The position numbers were made by a program, and so were the translations under genes. A stretch of DNA of 64,000 nucleotides, from contig NZ_QVLS01000007.1 in assembly GCF_003417535.1 (NCBI RefSeq), positions 62,001 to 126,000 on the forward strand. Reading direction: 5' to 3'. The notes below the pieces were generated by a model. It did not search any database. It saw only the letters and a program-made list of their open reading frames with translations, and was not told where the DNA came from. This DNA comes from Hydrogenophaga borbori. Lineage in GTDB: Bacteria; Pseudomonadota; Gammaproteobacteria; Burkholderiales; Burkholderiaceae_C. Positions 52,250 through 61,909 of the stretch are shown piece after piece. Each line of letters opens with the position of its first letter. The stretch's first letter is position 1.

Positions 52250-53580
52250 GCACGGTGCGAGCCATTCGCCAAACGCTGGCCGCGCTGGGCCTGGCGCTGG
52301 GCCTGGGCGCGGCCTCGGCGGCCATCCCCATCGAGCATTGGGTGCACCCGAGCGGCACCCGGGTCTATCTGGTCAACAGCCCCGCGATCCCGATGGTCGA
52401 CGTGCAGATGGACTTCGACGGCGGCAGCCGGCGAGAGCCGACCGAGCGCGCCGGCCTCGCCAACGCCACGGCCGGCCAGCTGTCGGGAGGCGTGGCCGCC
52501 TACGAGGGCCAGCCCGCGCGCGACGAAAACGCGCTGGCGGCGGCCTGGGTGGACCTGGGCGCGCAGTTCGACGCCAGCGCGGGCAGCGACCGCTTCTCGG
52601 TGCAGCTGCGCAGCCTGAGCGACCCGGCGATCCTGCCGCGCGCCGTGGCCCTGGCGGCGCAGCAGCTGGCGCGGCCCACCTGGCCCGAGGCCGTGTGGCG
52701 GCGCGACCGCGAGCGATCGGTGGCGGCGCTGCGCGAGGCGCTGAACCGGCCGTCCACCGTGGCCAGCCAGGCCTTCGGCCGCGCGGTCTACGGTGACCAT
52801 CCTTATGGCCGCTTCGCCACGCCCGACACCCTGGGCGCGATCGGCGTGGACGACATGCGCAGCTTCTACCGCCGCCACGTCACCGCCTGCCGCGCGCAGG
52901 TCGTCATGGTGGGCGCAGTGGACCGCGCGGGCGCCGAGCGCATCGTCGACGCCCTGGTGCGCGCCATCGCGCCGAACGGCTGCGCCGAGCTGCCGCCGGT
53001 GGCCGAGGTGAAGCCCCTGGCCGCGCCCACGGAACAGCGCCTCCCCATGGCCGCCGCGCAGGCGCAGGTGCTCATGGGCCAGCCGGGCATCAAGCGCGAC
53101 GACCCCGACTTCTTCCCCCTGCTTGTGGGCAATCACATCCTGGGGGGCAGCGGCTTCACCTCGCGCCTGACGCAGGAGGTGCGCGAGAAGCGTGGCCTGA
53201 CCTATGGCGTGTACAGCTACTTTTCGCCCGGCCGCCATGCGGGCGCCTTCCAGATCGGCCTCAGCACCCGGCCCGATCAGGCCGACGAGGCCGTGCGCGT
53301 GGTGCGCGAGACCCTGGCGCGCTACGTGAGCGACGGTCCCAGCGAGGCCGAGCTGCAGGCCGCCAAGGACTACCTCGTCAACGGCTTCGCGCTGCGCTTT
53401 GACAGCAACCGCAAGCTGCTCGACAACGTGGTCAACATCGCCTGGAACGGCCTGCCGCTGGACTACCTGGACACCTGGACGCAGCGCGTGCGCGCGCTGA
53501 GCGTGGATGAGGTGCGCCGTGCGATGCAGCGGGTGGTGCATCCCGATCGCCTGGCCACGGTCATCGTCGGCGGGAAATAG
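52246..53580 (+). CDS. M16 peptidase-like non-catalytic partner
   Basis: A 444-residue M16-family protein with a signal peptide (about residues 1-25). In the position of HxxEH it has AGLANATAGQLSG, so the zinc ligands are absent. The C-terminal domain keeps LTQEVREKRGLTYGVYSY and SPGRHAGAFQIGLSTRP, which in the family contact the substrate. As in mitochondrial processing peptidase and bacterial paired M16 enzymes, it probably partners the upstream catalytic subunit. It overlaps that gene by four bases. A repeat block follows its stop. Confidence 0.93.
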   Translation: MSTVRAIRQTLAALGLALGLGAASAAIPIEHWVHPSGTRVYLVNSPAIPMVDVQMDFDGGSRREPTERAGLANATAGQLSGGVAAYEGQPARDENALAAAWVDLGAQFDASAGSDRFSVQLRSLSDPAILPRAVALAAQQLARPTWPEAVWRRDRERSVAALREALNRPSTVASQAFGRAVYGDHPYGRFATPDTLGAIGVDDMRSFYRRHVTACRAQVVMVGAVDRAGAERIVDALVRAIAPNGCAELPPVAEVKPLAAPTEQRLPMAAAQAQVLMGQPGIKRDDPDFFPLLVGNHILGGSGFTSRLTQEVREKRGLTYGVYSYFSPGRHAGAFQIGLSTRPDQADEAVRVVRETLARYVSDGPSEAELQAAKDYLVNGFALRFDSNRKLLDNVVNIAWNGLPLDYLDTWTQRVRALSVDEVRRAMQRVVHPDRLATVIVGGK

Positions 53581-53585
53581 GGGCC

Positions 53586-53660
53586 GCCCCTGCCGCGCTT
53601 CGCGCGACCCCCTCGAGGGGCGACACCGGCCGTCCGGCGAAGCCGGTCCGGCCGCGTCCC
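53586..53660 (+). repeat. GC-rich palindromic intergenic repeat, copy C
   Basis: It starts five bases after the M16 stop. It has GCCGCGCTTCGCGCGACC, then the palindrome CCCCCTCGAGGGG, then CCGTCCGGCGAAGCCGGTCCGGC, closely matching copy A. It occupies most of the gap before rsmD. Confidence 0.6.
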
Positions 53661-53697
53661 ACGCCGGGGGCGGGCGCTCCCCGGTAAGCTCGCAGGC

Positions 53698-54279
53698 ATG
53701 ACAAGACATTCGGGCGCGCCGCCGCAGGAAGTCCGCCTGCTCGGCGGGCAGTGGAAACGCAGCAAGCTGCCCGTGGCCGACCGGCCCGGGTTGCGGCCCA
53801 CGCCGTCGCGCGTGCGCGAGACCCTGTTCAACTGGCTGGGCCAGGACCTGAGCGGCTGGCGCGGCCTGGACGCCTTCGCGGGCACGGGCGCGCTGGGCTT
53901 CGAGGCCGCCTCGCGCGGGGCGCGCGAGCTGCTGATGGTGGAGCAGGAGCCCGCACTGGTGGCGCAGCTGCAGGCCGTGCGCGCGCGCCTGAAGGCCGAG
54001 GCCGTGCGCGTGCAGCGGGGCGACGGCCTGGCGGCCCTGCGCGCGGCGGCGGGGCAGGGCCTGGACGTGGTCTTCCTTGACCCCCCTTTCGACGCCAGCG
54101 GCCTGTTCGAGCCGGCGCTGCGCGCGGCGCGCGAGGCCGTGTCGGCCGAGGGGTTCGTCTACCTGGAGTCCCCGCGCCCCTGGACCGACGCCGAGCTGGC
54201 GCCCCTGGGCCTGGTCCTGCACCGGCACGGCCGCGCGGGCGCCGTGGCCTTTCACCTGCTGCGCCCGGTCGCGCCCTGA
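53698..54279 (+). CDS. rsmD: 16S rRNA (guanine966-N2)-methyltransferase
   Basis: A 193-residue Rossmann methyltransferase that methylates G966 of 16S rRNA. The SAM-binding motif DAFAGTGALGFEAASRG and the catalytic DPPF motif (VVFLDPPFDASG) are both intact, and the family N-terminal RPTPSRVRETLFNWL segment is clear. ATG 53698 is followed in frame by MTRHSG. It is 20 bases upstream of coaD, a pairing found in many bacteria, so the two are likely one transcript. Confidence 0.95.
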   Translation: MTRHSGAPPQEVRLLGGQWKRSKLPVADRPGLRPTPSRVRETLFNWLGQDLSGWRGLDAFAGTGALGFEAASRGARELLMVEQEPALVAQLQAVRARLKAEAVRVQRGDGLAALRAAAGQGLDVVFLDPPFDASGLFEPALRAAREAVSAEGFVYLESPRPWTDAELAPLGLVLHRHGRAGAVAFHLLRPVAP

Positions 54280-54299
54280 GCCCACGGGATAATCCCCCT

Positions 54300-55712
<1,413 letters not shown>

Positions 55713-55730
55713 GGGGCGGGATTGTCCCAA

Positions 55731-55758
55731 AAGAAAAGGCCCGCGCGGGGCGGGCCTT
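55731..55758 (-). terminator. intrinsic terminator downstream of rplY
   Basis: On the minus strand an AAGGCCCGC/GCGGGCCTT stem is followed by a T-rich TTCTTTT. It lies between rplY and pth, so pth may be partly uncoupled from rplY or depend on read-through. Confidence 0.65.
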
Positions 55759-55774
55759 CGGGAGGGCAGAAGAG

Positions 55775-55858
55775 GGTTCCGGCGCCGGGCCGCCCCAAGC
55801 CGGCACGCGCCCCCTTGGGGGGGGCAGCGACCCGCGAAGCGGTGGGGCGTAGGGGCCC
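55775..55858 (-). repeat. GC-rich palindromic intergenic repeat, copy D (reverse orientation)
   Basis: On the minus strand it reads CCACCGCTTCGCGGGTCG, then a CCCCCCCCAAGGGGG palindrome-like core, then CGTGCCGGCTTGGGGCGGCCCGG and GGCGCCGGAACC. The order of modules matches copies A-C. It lies between the rplY stop and the terminator. Confidence 0.5.
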
Positions 55859-55861
55859 TGC

Positions 55862-56491
55862 TTACTTCTTGCCCTTGCCCTTTTTCTTGTCGTCGGCGGG
55901 AGCGGCGGCGACCGGCGCGGCCACCACTTCTTCCACCGGCTCCACCACGGTGGCGACGGTGATGTCCTTGCGGCCGTGGGTGACGATCTTCACGCCCTTG
56001 GGCAGCTTGATGTCGCCGGCGTGCACGGTGGCGCCCTTGGTGACCTGGCTCAGGTCCACGGTGATGTGCTCGGGCAGCTGGGTGGCCAGGCACTCGATCT
56101 CGATGTCGTTGATCACGTGGTTGACCAGGCACTTGTCGAGCTTGACGGCCGGCGACTCTTCGGCGCCGGTGAAGTGCAGCGGCACCTTCTTGCGCAGGCG
56201 GGTCTTGTCGTCCACGCGCTGGAAGTCGACGTGCAGCACCTGCGGCTTGAACGGGTGGTATTGCACATCGCGCAGCAGGACTTTCTCGACCTTGCCGTTG
56301 AGCTCCATGTCGAGGATGGAGGCGTGGAAGGCTTCCTTCTTGAGGGCGTGCCACAGCGCGTTGTGATCGAGTTCGATCGAGACGGGGGCGGTGGTACCAC
56401 CAAAGACGATGCCGGGCGCGCGACCGGTGATGCGCAGGCGGCGGCTCGCACCCGTGCCCTGCTTGGCGCGCTCGAAAGCGACGAATTGCAT
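55862..56491 (-). CDS. rplY: 50S ribosomal protein L25/general stress protein Ctc
   Basis: A 209-residue long-form L25 (TL5/CTC) that binds 5S rRNA. The N-terminal L25 domain ([19 protein letters not shown] start, then the [12 protein letters not shown] and LHVDFQRVD segments) is followed by the CTC beta domain ([26 protein letters not shown]). The C-terminal lysine-rich tail ([11 protein letters not shown]) is low in complexity. It follows prs with an 87-base gap, as is common in Betaproteobacteria, and precedes pth. Confidence 0.95.
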   Translation of the reverse strand: MQFVAFERAKQGTGASRRLRITGRAPGIVFGGTTAPVSIELDHNALWHALKKEAFHASILDMELNGKVEKVLLRDVQYHPFKPQVLHVDFQRVDDKTRLRKKVPLHFTGAEESPAVKLDKCLVNHVINDIEIECLATQLPEHITVDLSQVTKGATVHAGDIKLPKGVKIVTHGRKDITVATVVEPVEEVVAAPVAAAPADDKKKGKGKK

Positions 56492-56578
56492 GACTGACTC
56501 CAGTTGAGGGGTTCCGCGACCAGAACGCCTCGGGTTGACGAAGGCCGCCTCGCGGCGGCCGGGGCTATCGTCCGACGA

Positions 56579-57553
56579 TCAGAACAGGTTGTCCTGGTCG
56601 GCGAACAGACTCATGACCGACTCGCCCGAGGCAATGCGCGCGATCGACTCGGCGATCAGCGGCGCCACGGAGAGCTGGCGGATCTTGCCGCAGGCCTGGG
56701 CGGACTGCGACAGGGGAATGGTGTTGGTGACGACCACCTCGTCGAGCGCGCTGCCCTTGGCGATGCGCTCGATGGCGGGGCCGGAGAAGATGGGGTGCGT
56801 GCAGTAGGCGTAGACCTTCTTGGCGCCGCGTTCCTTGAGCACCTCGGCCGCCTTCACCAGCGTGCCGGCGGTGTCGATCATGTCGTCCATGATCACGCAG
56901 TTGCGGCCTTCGATGTCGCCGATCACGTGCATCACCTCGGACACATTGGCCTTGGGGCGGCGCTTGTCGATGATGGCCATGTCGCAGTTGAGCTGCTTGG
57001 CCAGCGCGCGCGCGCGCACCACGCCGCCCACATCGGGCGAGACCACCAGCAGGTCTTCGTAGTTCTTGGTGCGCAGGTCGCCCAGCAGCACGGGCGAGGC
57101 GTAGATGTTGTCGACCGGGATGTCGAAGAAGCCTTGGATCTGGTCGGCGTGCAGGTCCATGGTCAGCACGCGCTGGACGCCCACGGTCTGCAGCATATTG
57201 GCCACGACCTTGGCGCTGATGGGCACGCGGCTGGAGCGCGGGCGACGGTCCTGACGGGCGTAGCCGTAGTAGGGGATGACGGCGGAGATGCGCTCGGCCG
57301 AGGCGCGCTTGAGCGCGTCGACCATGATGAGCAGCTCCATCAGGTTCTCGTTCGTGGGCGCGCAGGTGGACTGCACCACGAACACATGGCGGGCGCGCAC
57401 GTTCTGGGTGATCTCGACGGTGACCTCGCCGTCCGAGAAGCGGCCCACGGTGGCCGCACCGAGCTGCGTGCCCAGGTGCTGGGCGATCTCGGCCGCCAGC
57501 ACGGGATTCGCGTTGCCGGTGAAGATCATGTAATCCGGGGGCTGAACTTGCAT
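56579..57553 (-). CDS. prs: ribose-phosphate pyrophosphokinase
   Basis: A 324-residue PRPP synthase. The family signature [12 protein letters not shown] holds the Mg-ATP site, the PRPP loop is [13 protein letters not shown], and DGEVTVEI and RQDRRPRSS are the substrate segments. It makes PRPP for purine, pyrimidine, histidine and NAD synthesis. ATG 57553 is preferred; the frame continues upstream for 17 codons without conserved residues. tRNA-Gln lies 94 bases upstream in the same direction. Confidence 0.96.
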   Translation of the reverse strand: MQVQPPDYMIFTGNANPVLAAEIAQHLGTQLGAATVGRFSDGEVTVEITQNVRARHVFVVQSTCAPTNENLMELLIMVDALKRASAERISAVIPYYGYARQDRRPRSSRVPISAKVVANMLQTVGVQRVLTMDLHADQIQGFFDIPVDNIYASPVLLGDLRTKNYEDLLVVSPDVGGVVRARALAKQLNCDMAIIDKRRPKANVSEVMHVIGDIEGRNCVIMDDMIDTAGTLVKAAEVLKERGAKKVYAYCTHPIFSGPAIERIAKGSALDEVVVTNTIPLSQSAQACGKIRQLSVAPLIAESIARIASGESVMSLFADQDNLF

Positions 57554-57647
57554 GGCATTCCCAGCGGTCTGGCGGCCACCGGCGGGGCCGCGATCAAAAA
57601 ACAACGGCCATCAACGATGGCCAGTGTGAGTGATGTCAGAAAAACGG

Positions 57648-57724
57648 TGGCAGGGGAGGAAGGACTCGAACCCTCGCATGCCGGAATCAAAATCCGGTGC
57701 CTTTACCAACTTGGCGACTCCCCT
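57648..57724 (-). tRNA. tRNA-Gln (anticodon TTG)
   Basis: Reading the minus strand, the 77-base sequence begins AGGGGAGTCG and ends CCCCTGCCA, with the CCA end encoded. The acceptor stem AGGGGAG pairs with CTCCCCT, and the anticodon arm CCGGA-TTTTGAT-TCCGG places TTG as anticodon, reading CAA and CAG glutamine codons. The T-arm holds GTTCGAGTC. It lies between ispE and prs on the same strand and may be processed from their transcript. Confidence 0.97.
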
Positions 57725-57807
57725 ACGCTGGAGATCCGTGGCGAAACCACGAACCACCGAATTGTCGCAGGTTGCTCAACCGCTGCGCCGTCTGGTGGTC
57801 CGGCCGT

Positions 57808-58665
57808 TCAGCCGTCGCACCAATCGAGCAATGGATGGGCATCCATGTTGCCGCAAACCCGCACCTGCCAGGACGCTGGCGCCGGACCGAGAACCGGGTT
57901 CGCGCCGCACGGTGCGAACACCGCCGTTCCCGAACCGGTCATGCGCCCCGACAGACCTTGGTCTGCCAGCCAGTGAAGGCATTCACCGACCTCGGGGCAC
58001 AGGGCCCGTGCCACCGGCTCCAGATCGTTGTGGCCGAAGGCCATCAGCGATTCGAGGTTGCCGTTTGCAGCAAAGCCTTGGATTGTAGCAGTTTTCGAAT
58101 CGCGTTTGAGCGCTGGGTCGGCAAAGATCTGCGGCGTCGACGCTCCCCCCGGCGGTTTGACCAGCACCAGGTGACCGCGCGGCAGCGCGATCGGCGTCAG
58201 GCGCTCGCCGATGCCCTCGACCCAGGCGTGGCGTCCGCCGATGAAGAAGGGCACGTCGGCGCCCAGCGCGAGGCCGATGTGCGCGAGCGCCTCGCGCCGC
58301 AGGTTCAGGTTCCACAGCCGGTTGAGCGCCAGCAGCGTGCTGGCGGCGTCGGACGAGCCACCGCCCAGGCCGGCCTGGGCGGGCAGGCGTTTGTCCAGGG
58401 TGATGCGCACGCCTTGCGTGCAGCCCGTGGCCTGGCGCAGGGCGCGGGCGGCGCGCACGCACAGGTCGTCCTCGGGCAGCGCGCCGGGCGTGCTGTCCAC
58501 GCGCTCGATGGCGCCGCTGTCCAGGCGCTCGAAATGCAGGTGGTCGCACCAGTCGATGAGCATGAACACCGACTGCAGCTCGTGGTAGCCGTCCGGGCGG
58601 CGGCCCACGATGTGCAGGAACAGGTTGACCTTGGCCGGCGCGGGAACGTCGTACAGGCGCTTCAT
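57808..58665 (-). CDS. ispE: 4-diphosphocytidyl-2-C-methyl-D-erythritol kinase
   Basis: A 285-residue GHMP kinase of the non-mevalonate isoprenoid pathway. The N-terminal PAPAKVNLFLHIVGRRPDGYHE segment and the ATP loop LPAQAGLGGGSSDAAS are characteristic, as is the C-terminal SGRMTGSGTAVFA motif. ATG 58665 overlaps the lolB stop by four bases. It is followed by tRNA-Gln, prs, rplY and pth, matching the operon order conserved across Proteobacteria. Confidence 0.96.
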   Translation of the reverse strand: MKRLYDVPAPAKVNLFLHIVGRRPDGYHELQSVFMLIDWCDHLHFERLDSGAIERVDSTPGALPEDDLCVRAARALRQATGCTQGVRITLDKRLPAQAGLGGGSSDAASTLLALNRLWNLNLRREALAHIGLALGADVPFFIGGRHAWVEGIGERLTPIALPRGHLVLVKPPGGASTPQIFADPALKRDSKTATIQGFAANGNLESLMAFGHNDLEPVARALCPEVGECLHWLADQGLSGRMTGSGTAVFAPCGANPVLGPAPASWQVRVCGNMDAHPLLDWCDG

Positions 58666-59159
58666 GGCTGCTCGAACACGAGGCGCAGCTCCGCCGAGGG
58701 CTGGGGCTGTTCGCGCCGGGCCACCAGGCGGCCGCTGGCGTGCTGCGAAAGGTCGACGCGCCAGCCGCCGGCCGGGGCGTCGCGACCCGCCAGCCAGTCG
58801 AACATGGCCAGCACGGGCAGCGGGGCGCCGCTGAGTTCGGTGGTGAGCGCATCCAGGCTGTCGCGGCGGGTGGTGTGATTGCCGCGCTGCAGTTCGGCGC
58901 CCTGGGCGGACCAGCGCACCGTGGCCAGGGTCTGGCCGAGCGCCGATGTGAGCTGCAGTTCGCCGGTATCGGCACTGCCGCGCAGGTCGAACAGCGCCGA
59001 GAAGGCCTGGGGCGGCGCGCCGTCCACGCGCAGCGCGAGCCGGCCGGCCCAGGCGGTTTCGCCGGGCGCGCGCGGGAGGCGTGGCGTGGCGCAGCCGGCC
59101 AGGCCGACGGCCAGGGCGAACATGGCCGAACGCCGGGTGAAGGGGGAAGCCGTTGTCAC
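58662..59159 (-). CDS. lolB: outer-membrane lipoprotein LolB
   Basis: A 165-residue lipoprotein with signal and lipobox LAVGLAGC (Cys near residue 23), and the LolB core (WAGRLALRVDGAPPQAFSALFDLRG). It receives lipoproteins from LolA and inserts them in the outer membrane, completing the pathway begun by the LolC/E-LolD genes at 39206. Translation starts at GTG 59159, overlapping the TPR gene stop (GTGA). It is shorter than E. coli LolB but has the expected conserved segments, including LPVLAMFDWLAGR. Confidence 0.9.
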   Translation of the reverse strand: MTTASPFTRRSAMFALAVGLAGCATPRLPRAPGETAWAGRLALRVDGAPPQAFSALFDLRGSADTGELQLTSALGQTLATVRWSAQGAELQRGNHTTRRDSLDALTTELSGAPLPVLAMFDWLAGRDAPAGGWRVDLSQHASGRLVARREQPQPSAELRLVFEQP

Positions 59160-60916
59160 GGCTCGACGTTGAGGCGCTTGAGCGTGCTCTTCAGCGTCTC
59201 GTTGTCGCTGGCGAGCGCCAGGCCCTCGCGCCAGACGCGGCGGGCGTCGTCGTGCTGCCCCTTCACCCAGAGCACCTCGCCCAGGTGGGCGGCGATCTCG
59301 GGGTCGGGGCGCTTGCCATAGGCCTCGCGCAGGATGCCAAGCGCGCGCTCGGTGTTGCCCAGGCGGAACTCGACCCAGCCCAGGCTGTCCTGGATGTAGG
59401 CGTCGTTGGGCGCCATGGACACGGCCTTCTCGATGAGCTGCTTGGCCTCGGGCAGGCGCTCGTTGCGGTCGGCCAGGGAGTAGCCCAGCGCGTTGTAGGC
59501 GTGGTGGTGGTTGGGATCGATGGCGATGAGCTGGCGCAGCAGGCGCTCCATGTCGGCGGGCTGACCGGCCTTGTCGCCCATCATGGCCTGCTCGTAGAGC
59601 AGTTCGGTGTCCTGCGGGAAGCGCTGCACGGCTTCGCCGTAGACCTGGTAGGCCTCGCGCCAGGCCTTGAATTCGCGCAGCAGCTGGGCTTCGCTGATCA
59701 GCTTGAGGCGCGCATCGTCGGGCCGGCGCTCGGGCTGGCTGCGCAGCAGGGCGCGGGCCTCGTCGAGACGGCCTTGGCGTGCCAGCACCGAGGCGCGGCG
59801 CATCTGCGCGGCCATGATTTCCTCGGGGTTGTCGATGCGGTCGATCCAGGCGTTGGCGGCGACGTAGTCTTGCTGCTTCTCGGCGATCTCGGCCTTGAGC
59901 AGATAGGCCTGCGTGAGCGCGCGGCGCGTGCGCTCGTCGTTGGCGTCGCGCACCAGTTGCAGGTAGGTGTCGAGCGACACGTTGGCGGCGGGCAGGGCGT
60001 TGTCGCGCACCTGGAGCATGCCCAGCAGCAGCCAGGGGTCGGGCTGCTGCGGCGCGCGGGTGGTGAGCCGCTCCAGCTGCACGCGCGCGTCGCGCAGGCG
60101 GCCCAGGTCCAGCAGCACGCGGGCGTAGGCGGTGGAGATGGCGGTGTTGGCGGGGTCCTTGGCGCGGGCGGCGTCGATGTGTTCACGCACCACCGGCTCG
60201 GCATCGGCCTGGCCGCGCTCCAGCAGCTCCAGCGCCAGCAGCGCGGGGTAGGGCGAGGCCGGGTCCGCCGCGTGCCCGCGCCGCGCGGCGTCGGTGGCGG
60301 CGACCGGGCGGTCGAGGTCGAGTTCGAGCCGGCCGATGGTGGACCAGGCCGCGCCCGCGTGGGCCGGCTGGGTCAGGAAGGGGGCCAGGGCCTCGCGCGT
60401 GGCGGCCAGCACCTGGGCCTTGTCGTTCACCCGGGCGTACATCTGGGGAATGGCCGCGATGCCGCCGTTGCGGTCGTCGGCCGGCGTCGCCATCAGCACG
60501 GCGCGCAGGGGAGCCGCGGTTTCGCTCACCCGGCCCAGGGACAGCAGCGCGAGCAGCGTGAAGCGGCTGGCGTCGGCGTCGCTGGGGATGTCGCGGGCCC
60601 AGGCGCGCGCGGCGGCCAGCGCGGCGTCGACCTGGCGCGACTGCAGCGCGACCTCCACGGCCCGCCGGTAGAGCTCGGGGTTCTTCTGCTGCTGGGCGGC
60701 TTCGAGGAAGAGGGAGTAGCCCGCGCCGGGGTCGCCGCCGCGCACGTTGAGCTCGCCCAGCAGCAGCTGATAGAACAAGGGCGCGTCGAGCGAGGAACTG
60801 CTCGCGGCCGGGTTGAGCGGGCTTTGTGCCAGGGCCGCCGGGCCGGCCAATGCGCCGGCGCAGGTCAGCACGATCAGCGGGAGGCGAAGACGTCTGTGCA
60901 GCGGCGCAGGTTTCAT
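59156..60916 (-). CDS. secreted tetratricopeptide-repeat protein
   Basis: A 586-residue exported protein with a signal peptide (residues 1-30, ending ALAQ) and about a dozen TPR or TPR-like helical repeats; clear examples are HHHAYNALGYSLADRNERLPEAKQL and LGNTERALGILREAYGKRP. It is encoded immediately before lolB, with a four-base overlap, a position conserved in Burkholderiales. A role as a scaffold in envelope lipoprotein biogenesis is suggested only by linkage. ATG 60916 follows the divergent gap shared with mutM. Confidence 0.9.
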   Translation of the reverse strand: MKPAPLHRRLRLPLIVLTCAGALAGPAALAQSPLNPAASSSSLDAPLFYQLLLGELNVRGGDPGAGYSLFLEAAQQQKNPELYRRAVEVALQSRQVDAALAAARAWARDIPSDADASRFTLLALLSLGRVSETAAPLRAVLMATPADDRNGGIAAIPQMYARVNDKAQVLAATREALAPFLTQPAHAGAAWSTIGRLELDLDRPVAATDAARRGHAADPASPYPALLALELLERGQADAEPVVREHIDAARAKDPANTAISTAYARVLLDLGRLRDARVQLERLTTRAPQQPDPWLLLGMLQVRDNALPAANVSLDTYLQLVRDANDERTRRALTQAYLLKAEIAEKQQDYVAANAWIDRIDNPEEIMAAQMRRASVLARQGRLDEARALLRSQPERRPDDARLKLISEAQLLREFKAWREAYQVYGEAVQRFPQDTELLYEQAMMGDKAGQPADMERLLRQLIAIDPNHHHAYNALGYSLADRNERLPEAKQLIEKAVSMAPNDAYIQDSLGWVEFRLGNTERALGILREAYGKRPDPEIAAHLGEVLWVKGQHDDARRVWREGLALASDNETLKSTLKRLNVEP

Positions 60917-61019
60917 CGGGTCATGATAATTGAAGGGGTTGAGGCCTTTGGTGTCTTGATCCCAATCCCCGGCGGGCGTTCCCCGCGCGCCGTCCCACCC
61001 ATTCCTTCGCCGAATCGCC

Positions 61020-61835
61020 GTGCCCGAATTGCCCGAAGTCGAGGTCACCCGACGCAGCTTTGCCGACCGCATCGCCGGCGCCACCGTGCGCGCCGCCCGG
61101 CTGGGCAAGCCGCTGCGCTGGCCGCTCGGCGTGGCGCCCGAGGCGCTGGTGGGGCAGCGCGTGCGCTCGGTGGGGCGGCGCGGCAAGTACCTGCTGGTGG
61201 AGATGGACCGCGGCTGGCTTTTGGTGCACCTGGGCATGTCGGGCAGCCTGCAGTTCGCGCCGGCGCTGCCGCCCCCCGGCCCGCACGACCACTTCGAGCT
61301 CGACACCAGCCAGGGCTTGCTGCGGTTGCACGACCCGCGGCGTTTTGGCGCAGTGGTTTGCGTGCCTTCGCTGGACCACGCCCGCGCGGTCCAGCTGCTG
61401 GGCGGGCTGGGCGTGGAGCCGCTGGAGGCCGGCTTCGATCCCGTGCGCTTCCATCAGGCCCTGCGCCAGCGGCGGGCACCCATCAAGCAGGTGCTGCTGG
61501 CGGGCGACATCGTGGTCGGCGTGGGCAACATCTACGCCAGCGAGGCGCTGTTCAGCGCCGGCATCCGTCCGACCACGCGGGCCGACCGCATCAGCGGCCC
61601 GCGCGCCGCGCGGCTGCACGCGGCCATTGTCCAGGTGCTGCAGCGCGCCCTGGCCGTGGGCGGGAGCACGCTGCGCGACTTCGTCAGCGCCGATGGCCAG
61701 AGCGGCTACTTCCAGCTCGACACCATGGTGTACGACCGCGCCGGCCAGCCCTGTCGCCGGTGCGCGACGGCGATCCGGACCATCCGCCAGGGCCAACGTT
61801 CGACCTACTTTTGCCCGCTCTGCCAGGCCCGCTGA
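61020..61835 (+). CDS. mutM: formamidopyrimidine-DNA glycosylase
   Basis: A 271-residue Fpg glycosylase/lyase that removes 8-oxoguanine and formamidopyrimidines. The catalytic [12 protein letters not shown]-terminus has Pro2 and Glu3, the DPRRFGA segment is present, and the C-terminal zinc finger is formed by PCRRC and FCPLC pairs. The start is GTG 61020. It is divergent from the TPR gene. mutY, a partner in the GO repair system, begins at 63850, with a dynamin-like GTPase gene between. Confidence 0.96.
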   Translation: MPELPEVEVTRRSFADRIAGATVRAARLGKPLRWPLGVAPEALVGQRVRSVGRRGKYLLVEMDRGWLLVHLGMSGSLQFAPALPPPGPHDHFELDTSQGLLRLHDPRRFGAVVCVPSLDHARAVQLLGGLGVEPLEAGFDPVRFHQALRQRRAPIKQVLLAGDIVVGVGNIYASEALFSAGIRPTTRADRISGPRAARLHAAIVQVLQRALAVGGSTLRDFVSADGQSGYFQLDTMVYDRAGQPCRRCATAIRTIRQGQRSTYFCPLCQAR

Positions 61836-61909
61836 CCATGCGTCCCCGATAGGCGGCCCCGCCGAGGGGTGGGTGCTATATTGATCGATCGCCCGCAAAG
61901 CACTGCCGC

